Positions 1-8,936 of a stretch of DNA of 39,727 nt are shown piece by piece. Origin of the DNA: Nitrososphaerota archaeon (GTDB lineage: Archaea; Thermoproteota; Nitrososphaeria; Nitrososphaerales; Nitrosopumilaceae). A model generated the notes under the pieces. That model ran no database searches and was not told the DNA's origin. It saw only the letters and a program-made list of their open reading frames with translations. The position numbers were made by a program, and so were the translations under genes. The stretch is taken from assembly GCA_016201435.1 (NCBI GenBank), contig JACQCT010000021.1, forward strand, positions 1 to 39,727. The letters are read 5' to 3'. Position 1 is the first letter of the stretch; each line of letters starts with the position of its first letter.

Positions 1-141
1 GCACCAGGTGCCAAAGCAATCATCTACTTTAAGGTGCCACAAAACCTATTGACATCAGTAGATGCAGGTTCTGCAAGCAGTGTCGCAGTATATGCAGGCA
101 AAGTGGGATCACCAGTATCAGTAACTGTTGCATCCAAGTAG
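1..141 (+). CDS. C-terminal end of a pilin/archaellin-like or secreted beta protein (partial)
   Basis: Reading frame 1 is open from the window edge to a TAG at 139-141 and gives 46 residues; the start lies outside the window. The visible part is small-residue rich, alternates hydrophobic and polar positions, and ends in a short VTVASK-like strand, as in the beta-rich C-terminal domain of archaeal pilins and archaellins. That fits its place just ahead of a secretion ATPase, a TadC/FlaJ-type platform protein and a prepilin peptidase. The N-terminal class III signal that would settle the matter is not in view, so the pilin call is inference from context. It is separated from the ATPase gene by a hairpin and T-rich tract, so the two may be transcribed at different levels. 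Confidence 0.5.
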   Translation, partial: APGAKAIIYFKVPQNLLTSVDAGSASSVAVYAGKVGSPVSVTVASK

Positions 142-179
142 GGGGACCAATGCCCTACATCCTTTATTTTTTATTTTTT
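138..179 (+). terminator. Hairpin plus T-rich tract after the pilin-like gene
   Basis: GTAGGG (138-143) pairs perfectly with CCCTAC (153-158) around a 9-base loop, followed by a T-rich run at 163-179. The stop codon of the upstream gene lies inside the 5' arm. Archaea usually terminate on T-runs; the hairpin is an addition and could attenuate read-through into the ATPase gene at 189. Confidence 0.5.
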
Positions 180-188
180 GGTGATTAA

Positions 189-1730
189 ATGAAAGAAAAA
201 AAAATAAAACAACTATCTGAATCTTCGTTTGGTCAGGAACTTTTAGATGAAACACAGGTTCAAATTCCAGCCGGTTATAGAGTAGTAAACAAGTATCCAC
301 TGTTGCCTCCATTTAGCTATGTTGATATCTTGTACAATGAAGAAAAATCTAATTATCTATATTTCGTTGATGAATTAAAACTAAATTTTCAAGAGAAACA
401 AATCTATGAAAATCTATATCATCTATTAGAAGAGAGTCTAGAGTCGCATAACGAGGAAAATGTTGATTCTACATTTGATGAGAACCTCAACAGAATATTA
501 AGTGAAAATGAGAAGATGTTTGCAGCAAATTCAAACACAAGTTTAGAGAAAGTAAAATATTATCTCAAAAGAGACGTGAGTGGATTTGGCATTATTGATC
601 CTTTGATGCATGACATAAACATAGAAGATGTTAGCTGTAGCGGTCCAGAAAAACCAATTTACATCTGGCATAGGAGTTATGACAGTATTCCTACAAACAT
701 TCGTTTTGGCACAGATACCGTACTAAATGCATTCGTATCAAGAATTGTCTTTAGGGCAGGAAAGCATGTTAGCGCTGCATTTCCTATTGCGGATCTTGCA
801 TTACAAGGAAACCATAGAATTTCTGTGCTATATCAAAAAGAAATCACACCAAAAGGTTCAAGCTTTACCATAAGAAAATTCAAAGAGGATCCATATACCA
901 TGATAGATCTTATAAAATTTGGAACAATAAATCCTGAAATTGCAGCCTACTTGTGGATGTTAGTTGAAGCAAAGATGTCATTTATCGTAATAGGTCCTAC
1001 AGGAAGTGGAAAGACGACTTTGCTTAACGCAATTACTGGTCTTGTGCATCCTGATTATAAAATATTTTCAGTTGAAGATGTCTCTGAAATAAACATAAAT
1101 CATGAAAACTGGTTTACGCTTATTTCAAGAACAGGCTTTGGTTTAGAAGGCGAGGGAGAAATTGGACTGTATGATCTTATAAAGTCAGGTGTTAGACATA
1201 GACCGGACTATATCATAGTTGGAGAAATTAGAGGTTCAGAAGCATACGTCATGTTCCAGGCTATGGCAACAGGTCACGGAGGACTCTGTACTATGCATGC
1301 AGACAGCTTGGAATCTGCAATTAAAAGACTTCAACAAAAACCTATGGACATTCCTGCTTCTTACGTCTCCTTGATGAACTGTGCATTGGTTGTAAAAAGA
1401 GTTAAAGAAAACTCAACAGGCCAAAGTAGCAGAAGAGTCATTACAGTTTCCGAAATTGCAAGCTCTGCATCATCTCATAATGCATTTGCATGGAACCCAA
1501 AGGGAGATCATTTTTCCGATGATTTGCGTGATAGCATTTTATTTAAGAGACTTGCAGATACGGGAGGAAAAGAAATTGATGAGGTATTAGAAGAATACAA
1601 AAAACGAATTTTGATCTTAAAATGGATGTCAGAACATGATATTAGAGATTACAAAAAAGTTGCCGATGTAGTTGGAAAATATTACAGAGATCCAAAATCT
1701 CTTATGAGACAAATAGAGGCGGAACTCTAA
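189..1730 (+). CDS. Type II/IV secretion system ATPase (GspE/FlaI/TadA family), pilus assembly motor
   Basis: A 513-residue cytoplasmic hexameric ATPase that powers assembly of type IV pilus-like filaments. The Walker A loop GPTGSGKTT lies at residues 269-277, an Asp-box-like VEDVSEI follows, and Walker B is RPDYIIVGEIRG at 338-349, with a His-box-like CTMHADSLESA after it. The first 180 residues are a less conserved N-terminal region typical of FlaI/GspE proteins. Length is normal for the family. The ATG at 189 is the first in the frame after the T-rich tract. The stop is two bases before the ATG of the FlaJ/TadC-like gene, so the pair is an operon, the usual motor plus platform arrangement. 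Whether the filament is an archaellum or an adhesive pilus cannot be told: no FlaH-like gene is visible here. Confidence 0.9.
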   Translation: MKEKKIKQLSESSFGQELLDETQVQIPAGYRVVNKYPLLPPFSYVDILYNEEKSNYLYFVDELKLNFQEKQIYENLYHLLEESLESHNEENVDSTFDENLNRILSENEKMFAANSNTSLEKVKYYLKRDVSGFGIIDPLMHDINIEDVSCSGPEKPIYIWHRSYDSIPTNIRFGTDTVLNAFVSRIVFRAGKHVSAAFPIADLALQGNHRISVLYQKEITPKGSSFTIRKFKEDPYTMIDLIKFGTINPEIAAYLWMLVEAKMSFIVIGPTGSGKTTLLNAITGLVHPDYKIFSVEDVSEININHENWFTLISRTGFGLEGEGEIGLYDLIKSGVRHRPDYIIVGEIRGSEAYVMFQAMATGHGGLCTMHADSLESAIKRLQQKPMDIPASYVSLMNCALVVKRVKENSTGQSSRRVITVSEIASSASSHNAFAWNPKGDHFSDDLRDSILFKRLADTGGKEIDEVLEEYKKRILILKWMSEHDIRDYKKVADVVGKYYRDPKSLMRQIEAEL

Positions 1731-1732
1731 TC

Positions 1733-3193
1733 ATGCTCTCTCTAAAGAATATTGATAAAGCTGAAGCACAAAAAAAACAAAGTCAGAAAATAGAACGTGA
1801 GCTGCCATACTTTGTAACAATAGTCTCCCTTTTAGCGGCAAGTGGTTTTGGACCGTTTACTATTTTTCAGAAAATTAAAGAAATGCGACTTTTACCCATG
1901 ATGAGAATAGAATCAATTAAGATTCTTAAAAGAATTGAACTGCTTGGAGTTGATCCGTTGACTGCTATAACAGAAACAAAGGAGAAACAAACATCAAGAT
2001 TACTGGGTGAATTTCTTTCTGGATATGTCTCTGCCATTCAAAGTGGAGGGAACGTGGCAAATTATTTAAAAACTAAAATGAAAGGTGCCTATGACCTCCT
2101 TGAAAATAAGGAAAAACAGTCAGTAGAAAAGTTAAGCGGCGTAATTCACGGATGGCTTACGATGCAAATTGTAATTTTAGCTGTTTTCATATTGATTTCT
2201 GCAGTAGGCTCTAATCCTCTTACTGGTTCAGGAACTCAAACAAACAGCGATCCACCGTATGTTCTTTTGTTAGTTGGTCCAATTATTTCAGTGTTCTTCC
2301 TGATAATAATAAAAGGTATGATAAATTCAAGCATTCAAGAAGTTGAGACTAGGAAGATAATTAAATTTGGAATTCCAAGCGTACTTGTTGCAAGTATTTT
2401 GATTTTGACAAAAGTTTTTGCCAGTTTACAAATCGACGCATATATTCTGGGCGGGTCGCTAATCGTAGCCTCGATTTGGCCTACTTTGAGATTTATGAAA
2501 ATTTATAGATTAAACATAGATGCTGAAACCTCCACGCCTCAGATTCTGCGTGATATTACAGAAGCGCGAAAGGCAGGAATGGGGCCAGAAAAATGCATAA
2601 TACGTGCATGCAAAAGAAAAGATTTCAAATCTTTTAATAGTATTGCAAACATGGTTGCAAATAAACTAGAATGGGGAGTAGTATTAAATAACATTTATGA
2701 AGTGTTGGAAAAGGAAATAAGAAATTTTCAGGTTCTAATTACTTTCAAAATTTTATTTGAAATTATTTCTGCAGGAGGAGGAAATGTAAACAGTTTGGAC
2801 TCTCTTGCAGATGCTAGCGAGAAAATTCATGATATTGAGAAAAACAAGAGGGAGATGTTAAAACCATACGTAATTGTAGGATTTATGATCATTACGGTAA
2901 CTGGGTTTACAACATTGCTTACCCTAGATTCATTTGCAAATATTAACGAGGAAAAAAATCTAAATAAAGGAACACAGCCAGTAGAAGCAAAACCATCTTC
3001 GTTTATAGGAACAGTATCCATAGCATTAGTTTTACAGGCATGGTTATCTGGCTTGTTCATAGGCAAGATTACAAAAGGAGCATATTCGGGAGGTTTTATG
3101 TATTCTATTAACTTAGTGATTATAACGATGGTTTGCATCGGTTTAATTCAGTTACATCTGCTCAATTTCAATTCCTTGCTAAAGCATTCTTGA
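1733..3193 (+). CDS. Type II secretion system F / TadC / FlaJ-like membrane platform protein
   Basis: A 486-residue polytopic membrane protein that should anchor the ATPase encoded just upstream and guide pilin extrusion. Two similar cytoplasmic helical T2SSF-like segments are visible (about residues 20-135 and 255-375), each followed by membrane helices (about 140-195 and 215-250 after the first, 378-400 and 420-480 after the second). The repeated layout, with phrases such as 'SGGNVANYLK' and 'AGGGNVNSLDSLADA', is typical of FlaJ/TadB/TadC proteins. Two bases separate it from the ATPase gene. The next gene has its own TATA-like box, so the two-gene motor operon probably ends here. Confidence 0.85.
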   Translation: MLSLKNIDKAEAQKKQSQKIERELPYFVTIVSLLAASGFGPFTIFQKIKEMRLLPMMRIESIKILKRIELLGVDPLTAITETKEKQTSRLLGEFLSGYVSAIQSGGNVANYLKTKMKGAYDLLENKEKQSVEKLSGVIHGWLTMQIVILAVFILISAVGSNPLTGSGTQTNSDPPYVLLLVGPIISVFFLIIIKGMINSSIQEVETRKIIKFGIPSVLVASILILTKVFASLQIDAYILGGSLIVASIWPTLRFMKIYRLNIDAETSTPQILRDITEARKAGMGPEKCIIRACKRKDFKSFNSIANMVANKLEWGVVLNNIYEVLEKEIRNFQVLITFKILFEIISAGGGNVNSLDSLADASEKIHDIEKNKREMLKPYVIVGFMIITVTGFTTLLTLDSFANINEEKNLNKGTQPVEAKPSSFIGTVSIALVLQAWLSGLFIGKITKGAYSGGFMYSINLVIITMVCIGLIQLHLLNFNSLLKHS

Positions 3194-3221
3194 GTATGTC
3201 ATTTCATGTGTCATACCGTTT

Positions 3222-3230
3222 CTTATATCG
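3222..3230 (+). promoter_or_regulatory. TATA box for the Ig-like surface protein gene
   Basis: CTTATATC is centred about 29 bases before the TTG at 3255. This is the archaeal spacing for a transcript that starts at or next to the start codon, and it supports the TTG start. Confidence 0.5.
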
Positions 3231-3254
3231 CAATTTACAATACAAAAAATTAGT

Positions 3255-5729
3255 TTGAAGATAGTTTTAGCTCTGGTAATAGTGGGAATTATTATATTTT
3301 CTACTGGAGCTTATGGACAAACTGCAGGTACATTGTCGTATAGATTTCTTCCAGATAAAATAATTGAAAACTCATCTACAGTATTACAAGTATATGCTAA
3401 GGATGATGCGTTAACTCGCAATGTTGATAATCTAATAGCTACATCCACAGATTCATCTATAGTCCAAATATTGGGAGTGGAAAAAGATAAAAACAATTTC
3501 ATAACTGACGTAAAGATAAAGGCGTTGAATCCAGGTACGACAAATATTGATCTTGCAGCCGCAGGGTTTGCGTCTCAGGAAATTCCAATAACTGTTTATA
3601 GTGATAACAACGTCCCTACAAAACTGTTAATAAAAACAACACCGAATACTTTTTCAACTATAGGCTCTATGGTAGGATACGTTTCCGTAGAGTTTGTTAA
3701 TGATGACGGAATTCCAATAAAATCCAGACAAGATACTACTGTCACGTTAATTACATCTAACAGTGATATTATACAATTGCAAAATACTGAACTCAGTATT
3801 AAAAAAGACCAATATTATGCAACTACCCAATTTAAAATAAAAAAGGATGGCATTGCACAGATATATGCATCTACTTCATCATTACAAACTGTAAGTAGCA
3901 CTGTAACAGTCAGTACATCTGTAACCCCTGCAACAGTTCAATTGTATGTCTTTCCAAAAACATTGAATACGTATCAAAATTCTTACGGATACGTAATAGC
4001 TGAACTCCAAAAGAATGGCATTCCAGTGCGAGCAACAGAAGATGCCACTATACCAGTGCAAGTTACCAATGCAAGTGGCATACAGATGATAAACACAAGT
4101 GGAGAAAATCCATCAGTAACTGCTAATCAACCTATTGTAATTAAGAAGGGTTCGTATTGGGGATATACACAAATTTCAGTAGTTGCTGGGACCAAGGGTT
4201 GGACTGCTGCACCATGGGGCGGCATGGAAGGTCAATGGAATGTTGGAATAAGTTCAAAGGGTTATCTTGTTTCACCACCAGTTCAAATTGCAACTGCCAC
4301 TGGACAGTTGTTTTCTGATAATACTGCAATTTTAGATCTACTACCTGTACTGGCTACTGGACAAAAAGAATTGATAGGAGTAATACATTTAGAAAATGAT
4401 AGTTATAGTTATCCAGGACCGCCAGTTATTGCAAATCATGACTTTAAGATAGAAGTTGATTCTTCAGATCCTAACACACTTTCAGTTGATCCAGTACAAA
4501 TGAATAAAGGATCTGGGGTGGGTCTTGTATTTGGTAAAGTAGCAAATACAATTCCAGCTCAACCATCTTTACAGGTAGTAACAGCAGGTCCGCAAACAAT
4601 ACCTCAAACATATTCTCCTGTAGTATCAGTACCAGCATCTGATTCATCTACTCTTGTTGCAGATTCATTAGTACCATCTATACTGACAGACAATGATTTT
4701 CCACTTGCATTATATGTTACAAAAATTGGAGCGATAGATTATTTCACAAAAGATTATACTCCTTCAATTTCTCCTAAAGATATCTTTCAAATAGAATCTA
4801 CTCCAATTCACTCTGGTGACTCGATTGTATTACAAAATTTAAAATCCCTTAAAGATGGTTCTATTGTTCTCACTGCAGAAGCTGGAGATTTTTCAACTAA
4901 CCTTTCCTTGCAAAGCCTATCATCAAAACCTTCTACTATAACAGTTAACTATCCTGAAGAGATATTGTCTAATTTGAATAACACTTTTTCCATACAGCTA
5001 CTTGACAGTAAACAAAACCCTGTTTTTGCAGATAAAAATACACAGTTTAATCTCGTTTCAAGTGATCCAACCATACTGACTGTACCAGAAAGTGTTGTAA
5101 TTAAAAAAGGGAGCTATTATTCATTATTTAATGTAGAAGCTAATACTGCTGGAATGACTGAACTTACTGTTCTTTCAAGTGATCTTCCGCTATCCAAACT
5201 TCAAATTAGTGTTACAAGTTTAACTCCTGAGGCAAGTATTTCCTCAACTGACTTTATTGACCCAAATTCTAATTTTGATGCAACTGTGATAGCACAATAT
5301 CACACTATGCCCTTAAGCGGATTGAAGGTAGACTGGAAAGTACAAGGGGCTAAAATTCAGAACATGGATTCTATGACAAACAAAGATGGTAAAGCAGTAA
5401 TCTCACTTATTTCCAATGATCCAAGTAAAGTAAGCATTGAAGCTTCTGTTTCAGGTAATCTATACGGAACAACTACAGTAAACAAAGACATTACTGTAAA
5501 ACCTCCTTTGAACTCTGAAAGCACATCTACCCCATCTACAGATACGACCACTGGAGGATTTAACATAGTCGGCATCAATCCACTCTTTATTGTTATCCCA
5601 GTTGCAGTAGCTGTAGGCGGAATAATTCTTAAAAAGAAAAACATGCTTGATGGTATTATAGAAAAATTGCCTATTCTGGAAAAGGTTACTGGAATAAAAG
5701 AAAGATTAATACAATCGCGTGAAAAATAG
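3255..5729 (+). CDS. Large secreted Ig-like repeat protein with C-terminal membrane anchor
   Basis: An 824-residue protein starting at TTG. Residues 1-22 form a signal peptide ending near AYGQ. The ectodomain is a chain of beta-rich Ig-like (Big/invasin-like) domains. A module of the type 'G-x-P-V/I ... D-T ... S-S-D ... I-K-K-G-S-Y-Y' occurs at least three times (IKKDQYY, IKKGSYW, IKKGSYY), which shows internal duplication. Near the C-terminus a Ser/Thr-rich linker leads to one membrane helix (PLFIVIPVAVAVGGIIL), then a basic stop-transfer KKK and a roughly 30-residue amphipathic cytoplasmic tail. It sits between the pilus motor genes and the prepilin peptidase, so an adhesin, pilus-associated or cell-wall role is likely but unproven. 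It is not itself a pilin: no class III signal is present. Confidence 0.75.
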   Translation: MKIVLALVIVGIIIFSTGAYGQTAGTLSYRFLPDKIIENSSTVLQVYAKDDALTRNVDNLIATSTDSSIVQILGVEKDKNNFITDVKIKALNPGTTNIDLAAAGFASQEIPITVYSDNNVPTKLLIKTTPNTFSTIGSMVGYVSVEFVNDDGIPIKSRQDTTVTLITSNSDIIQLQNTELSIKKDQYYATTQFKIKKDGIAQIYASTSSLQTVSSTVTVSTSVTPATVQLYVFPKTLNTYQNSYGYVIAELQKNGIPVRATEDATIPVQVTNASGIQMINTSGENPSVTANQPIVIKKGSYWGYTQISVVAGTKGWTAAPWGGMEGQWNVGISSKGYLVSPPVQIATATGQLFSDNTAILDLLPVLATGQKELIGVIHLENDSYSYPGPPVIANHDFKIEVDSSDPNTLSVDPVQMNKGSGVGLVFGKVANTIPAQPSLQVVTAGPQTIPQTYSPVVSVPASDSSTLVADSLVPSILTDNDFPLALYVTKIGAIDYFTKDYTPSISPKDIFQIESTPIHSGDSIVLQNLKSLKDGSIVLTAEAGDFSTNLSLQSLSSKPSTITVNYPEEILSNLNNTFSIQLLDSKQNPVFADKNTQFNLVSSDPTILTVPESVVIKKGSYYSLFNVEANTAGMTELTVLSSDLPLSKLQISVTSLTPEASISSTDFIDPNSNFDATVIAQYHTMPLSGLKVDWKVQGAKIQNMDSMTNKDGKAVISLISNDPSKVSIEASVSGNLYGTTTVNKDITVKPPLNSESTSTPSTDTTTGGFNIVGINPLFIVIPVAVAVGGIILKKKNMLDGIIEKLPILEKVTGIKERLIQSREK

Positions 5730-5750
5730 ATTATTTACTTTGAAATAATC
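5729..5750. terminator. Perfect hairpin between convergent genes
   Basis: GATTATTT (5729-5736) and AAATAATC (5743-5750) form an 8-bp perfect stem with a 6-base loop. The stem covers the stop of the 824-residue gene and the stop of the opposing small gene, which lie one base apart. It could serve as a two-way terminator, although it lacks a strong T-run. Confidence 0.4.
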
Positions 5751-5976
5751 CCAAGCAATTCAAGTTTTGTAAAAATGCTTGTCCTATATCGTGACGGCTA
5801 AGCATATACAAAGAAACAAACCCCTCAAAGTACGTACTAAAGTGTTCCATGGTAGTAAGATGCACTAGATTCATCGCTTCTAAGATCAAAATTGTAGATA
5901 TGCTTGATAAAACTAGAGAATAGTATATTCCATATTTACGAGTTTTAGGGTTGTGTAGTGTTGATAGTAATTTCAT
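5731..5976 (-). CDS. Small predicted membrane protein, unknown function
   Basis: An 81-residue ORF with a basic N-terminus, one clear membrane helix at about residues 18-38 and a second weakly hydrophobic helix around 46-58. I do not recognise a family. In favour of a real gene: a good archaeal promoter, CCTTATATTTTG, is centred about 24-27 bases before its ATG, and no competing gene lies opposite it. A 13-base sequence further upstream recurs ahead of the pilin pair at 8893. Its stop is one base from that of the Ig-like protein gene. It may encode a small accessory protein of the pilus region; the evidence is only location and promoter. Confidence 0.5.
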   Translation of the reverse strand: MKLLSTLHNPKTRKYGIYYSLVLSSISTILILEAMNLVHLTTMEHFSTYFEGFVSLYMLSRHDIGQAFLQNLNCLGLFQSK

Positions 5977-5994
5977 GAGATTACTTTAGTATTT

Positions 5995-6005
5995 CAAAAT
6001 ATAAG
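5995..6005 (-). promoter_or_regulatory. TATA box for the 81-residue membrane protein gene
   Basis: On the minus strand CTTATATTTTG preceded by CC (BRE-like) is centred about 24 bases before the ATG ending at 5976, the spacing expected of a leaderless archaeal transcript. Confidence 0.5.
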
Positions 6006-6231
6006 GCTGGTCTTCCATTTTTGGGAATGCTGTGTTAATTTTAATTCGGCTTTTCAGGAATAAATTAATTCATTTATTTAGATTAATTTTTTAACATGCA
6101 AACTATGAATAAAACGATCTGTCTAATCCAAATATTACATACTAGAATTCGATGTAGCTTCAAATAATTCGCGCATATCGATAAATAATTTTGAGATCTC
6201 TTGATTTATCTAGGAGAAAGAAGATGGCAAT

Positions 6232-6936
6232 ATGGCTGAGTTATTTTCTGATATAAACAATCTCAGGATATTATCTGCGTTGGTAATGCTTGCAATTGCC
6301 TCAACTTTGGATATCTGGAAGCGAGAAATTCACGATATTTTATGGATAGTCTTTGGGGTAATTGCGGTCATATTGATTGTCTTCTCTCCAGAGCCTTTGG
6401 AAGTGATAAAAACTACCGGAATATCATTAATTATTGCGCCTTTGGCAATTGTCGTATGGAGAATAGGCATATTTGGTGGTGCAGATGCATTTGGATTAAT
6501 AGTTTTAGCTGCACTCTCTCCTCTTATGAGTCTGTCAGGAAATGTTGTGACCCCTTTTACCACTTTGACAAATGCTGCAATACTTTCAATAACTCCGATA
6601 TTTGTAAACGTAATTCGGAATCTTATTTCCATATCAAAACATGAGAATATTTTCGAAGGATTTGAGGAAACCAAATTGAAAAAAACAATAGCAATGTTTT
6701 TTGGATACCGGGCTAGGAAACCAAAATACAGCTTTCCAATTGAAAGAAAAGAAAAAAATTCAAAAAAGTTTGATTTTTCACTGAAACATGCAGAAAATGC
6801 TCAATTTTGTGATACCTTGAATACATGGGTTACTCCAGGAATTCCCTATATGGTGTATATAACAGCAGGATTTGTAGTACAGCTCTTATTTGGTGACATT
6901 ATTTTTAATGTCATAGGCAACATCAAAGGTACATAA
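6232..6936 (+). CDS. Prepilin/preflagellin peptidase, A24 aspartic protease family
   Basis: A 234-residue integral membrane protease that removes the short positively charged leader from pilins or archaellins. The two catalytic aspartates are visible: D27 in LDIWKREIHD, just after the first membrane helix, and D85 in FGGADAFGL, the archaeal form of the family's GxGD motif. Membrane helices lie at about 11-26, 37-52, 60-76, 86-130 and, after a basic cytoplasmic stretch (155-190), 208-228. The insertion of basic cytoplasmic residues before the last helix is like FlaK/EppA. The frame is closed by a TAG at 6211, so ATG 6232 is the only usual start. A GGAG at 6213 sits rather far (about 15 bases) upstream. 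Likely substrates are the pilin-like proteins at 7104-8893 and the cut gene at the window edge. Confidence 0.85.
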   Translation: MAELFSDINNLRILSALVMLAIASTLDIWKREIHDILWIVFGVIAVILIVFSPEPLEVIKTTGISLIIAPLAIVVWRIGIFGGADAFGLIVLAALSPLMSLSGNVVTPFTTLTNAAILSITPIFVNVIRNLISISKHENIFEGFEETKLKKTIAMFFGYRARKPKYSFPIERKEKNSKKFDFSLKHAENAQFCDTLNTWVTPGIPYMVYITAGFVVQLLFGDIIFNVIGNIKGT

Positions 6937-7103
6937 ATTTGGCTAATTTAGAAATAGAGTACTAAAAATATTTTGAGCAATAACTAATTTGTCATTACAT
7001 GATATATCTATCGTGTTCATAACATCCGTTCTTTTTTGATCATGTTCAAAGATATATTTACGTCTGTAGCCCAAAATATTTTGCATGAAGGTTCTATCGT
7101 CTA

Positions 7104-8420
7104 TTACGATGTGAGAATTCCATTATATGGAAGAAGCTGCCCATATTCGGATCCAGCACAATTTTGACAAGAAGCAAATTTTCCAAAAATAATTAAGTTA
7201 AGTGCTAGGGCGGTACCTGCACCTGGCAGCTTACTAGATCCTGGCTGTGTGTTTCCTCCTACGGTTGTAGAATAAAATTGTAATATTATTGATTTTCCTG
7301 GTGGAACACTTATACAATAGTCATCAACAGGCGGACCGGTGCATGAAAAAGCTGTTGCACTAAGCGTCTTTGTAACGTTTTGTACGATGTAATATGGCTG
7401 ACTGCTGGCTCCACCTGTGGTGGGGGAAGTATATAGCAAAGAATTTTTTTGTATGTATAAAGTAGAAGCAACACCTGAAGTTTGATTGTTATTTGTCATG
7501 TTAAGATAAAACGCTACGTTACTACTTCCTGTTGGTCCCCAACCGGTCTTCCATGACGTACCTACTGACCAACGTAAACTTGTGTAATCAAGCGTCAATA
7601 TTCCTGTATTTTGAGCGTAAGTAGTACTGGTAATTAATACTAGATTTTCAGTTATTGTTGCATTGCCAAAATTCTTATTGTATCCATTTTGAAGTTGTGC
7701 CCCAAACTTGCAAGTTTGACCGTCTGCAGTTCCTGTGACCTTCACAGCCCATGAGAAGATTGCAGTACTACCAGGTGCCAAGGTATTATAATTTGTAGGG
7801 CTGCTGATTGGGTCTGGTGTACATGTAGCTGTTGGAGATCCATTTGGAGTAAGAACCGGAACTAGGTTGGTCAGTGTACCTGTCCCATTATTGGTTACCG
7901 TCATAACAAGTTGAGTTTTAAATCCGCTAGCAACAGTAGGCGGGAGAGCTAGCAATTGGATGTTTAGTGGAGCAGTACCAGCTGAGTTTACAGCAAACTC
8001 TTTTACATTTCCTCGTTCTGTTATCAATTTTAAATCATAAGCCTGATTTGTTTTTGCATAAATTGGTAGACTCTGCCCAATCTTAATTTGTGACTGACCT
8101 GGAGCCAAGTTGTAGTCAATATTATACTTGAAAACTTTGTTAACATCTGTGGTGTTGGTTACCCAAAATCTAGTAAGATGAACAGGAAGATTTCCATTAT
8201 CATTTGCAGTTATGTTGAATTTGTTATTGTCAATAGTTACTCCTGTAACTTGAATTTGCTCTTTATTACGATCTAATGCATCTGCATTTGTTACAAGAAC
8301 AGATTGATTGTATTTGTCCAAGACATTCATGCTGTATGTTATATAACCTACCGTAGTAGAAAGAGCGATTATTGCAAAAACAGTTCCAACTATACTACTT
8401 AATCCCTTTCTTGATCTCAT
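7104..8420 (-). CDS. Large type IV pilin-like protein
   Basis: A 438-residue protein with a class III (prepilin) signal. The N-terminus has the basic residues R2, R4 and K5, then G6, then a hydrophobic helix beginning LSSIVGTVFAII; cleavage by the A24 peptidase would fall after G6. The remaining ~400 residues are beta-rich and Gly/Thr/Ser/Asn-rich with conserved-looking Cys pairs near residues 200, 238, 354-365 and 414-417, consistent with a surface-exposed, possibly disulphide-stabilised domain. It is far longer than a typical major pilin (100-200 residues), suggesting a tip or adhesive minor pilin. Its ATG overlaps the TGA of the smaller pilin-like gene upstream (ATGA, 8417-8420), so the two are translationally coupled. 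Confidence 0.75.
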   Translation of the reverse strand: MRSRKGLSSIVGTVFAIIALSTTVGYITYSMNVLDKYNQSVLVTNADALDRNKEQIQVTGVTIDNNKFNITANDNGNLPVHLTRFWVTNTTDVNKVFKYNIDYNLAPGQSQIKIGQSLPIYAKTNQAYDLKLITERGNVKEFAVNSAGTAPLNIQLLALPPTVASGFKTQLVMTVTNNGTGTLTNLVPVLTPNGSPTATCTPDPISSPTNYNTLAPGSTAIFSWAVKVTGTADGQTCKFGAQLQNGYNKNFGNATITENLVLITSTTYAQNTGILTLDYTSLRWSVGTSWKTGWGPTGSSNVAFYLNMTNNNQTSGVASTLYIQKNSLLYTSPTTGGASSQPYYIVQNVTKTLSATAFSCTGPPVDDYCISVPPGKSIILQFYSTTVGGNTQPGSSKLPGAGTALALNLIIFGKFASCQNCAGSEYGQLLPYNGILTS

Positions 8421-8893
8421 GGTGATAATACTTGTGTTGTAAATATTGAGCCACGTGAAGTTGTTATGTAGATGTTAATTGGAACTTTACTTGGATACGC
8501 AGCATATGTAAAATTGATCGATAATGAATTTTTTGGTAAGACTGGTTGATTAGTAAATTTCTTATCGGTAATTATTCCATTAGCATTTAATTGTATTTCT
8601 GTAACATTGAGACCAATGGTACTAGGGTTATTCATGGTAACATTTACATAATTATTTACACCTGAGGTGCTAAACCAAATATTTTCTACCGTAAGATATT
8701 CATTTATTTTATTAACATTATTTGAATAAGATGATTCAAGAACACGTTCGTGTCCAAAAAGATTACTGTTAGCCCATGAAACAAGACCACTGCCCATAAC
8801 AGCAACAGCTGTAAGCATTATTGCACCAGTGACTACTGTAGCTAACCCCCGTCTTGAGAATTTACTGCGCCGTGGCATGAGAGTGATTATCAT
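8417..8893 (-). CDS. Small type IV pilin-like protein
   Basis: 158 residues with a class III signal: a strongly basic stretch (PRRSKFSRRG) followed by a hydrophobic helix starting LATVVTGAIML. The likely peptidase cut is after the glycine of RRG. A second ATG at 8876-8878 (residue 6) gives a more usual prepilin leader beginning MPRR, so the true start may be there. The C-terminal ~110 residues are beta-rich and end in a strand. It is coupled by ATGA overlap to the 438-residue pilin, so a small and a large pilin are made together; such pairs often form a filament base or tip. A perfect 9-bp inverted repeat lies 19-43 bases upstream. A stand-alone pseudopilin or FlaF/FlaG-like role is the alternative. 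Confidence 0.7.
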   Translation of the reverse strand: MIITLMPRRSKFSRRGLATVVTGAIMLTAVAVMGSGLVSWANSNLFGHERVLESSYSNNVNKINEYLTVENIWFSTSGVNNYVNVTMNNPSTIGLNVTEIQLNANGIITDKKFTNQPVLPKNSLSINFTYAAYPSKVPINIYITTSRGSIFTTQVLSP

Positions 8894-8911
8894 AATACTT
8901 TATTGTAGAAG

Positions 8912-8936
8912 AGCATGTCTCGTCCGCAGACATGCT
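8912..8936 (-). promoter_or_regulatory. Perfect 9-bp inverted repeat upstream of the pilin pair
   Basis: AGCATGTCT (8912-8920) and AGACATGCT (8928-8936) pair perfectly around a 7-base loop. The repeat is 19 bases before the ATG at 8893 and in no gene. It may be an operator or a 5'-leader hairpin. Confidence 0.5.

Noticed and set aside
6330-6674. 114-residue minus-strand ORF inside the prepilin peptidase gene
   Set aside because: Antisense shadow of a clear A24 peptidase with both catalytic aspartates.
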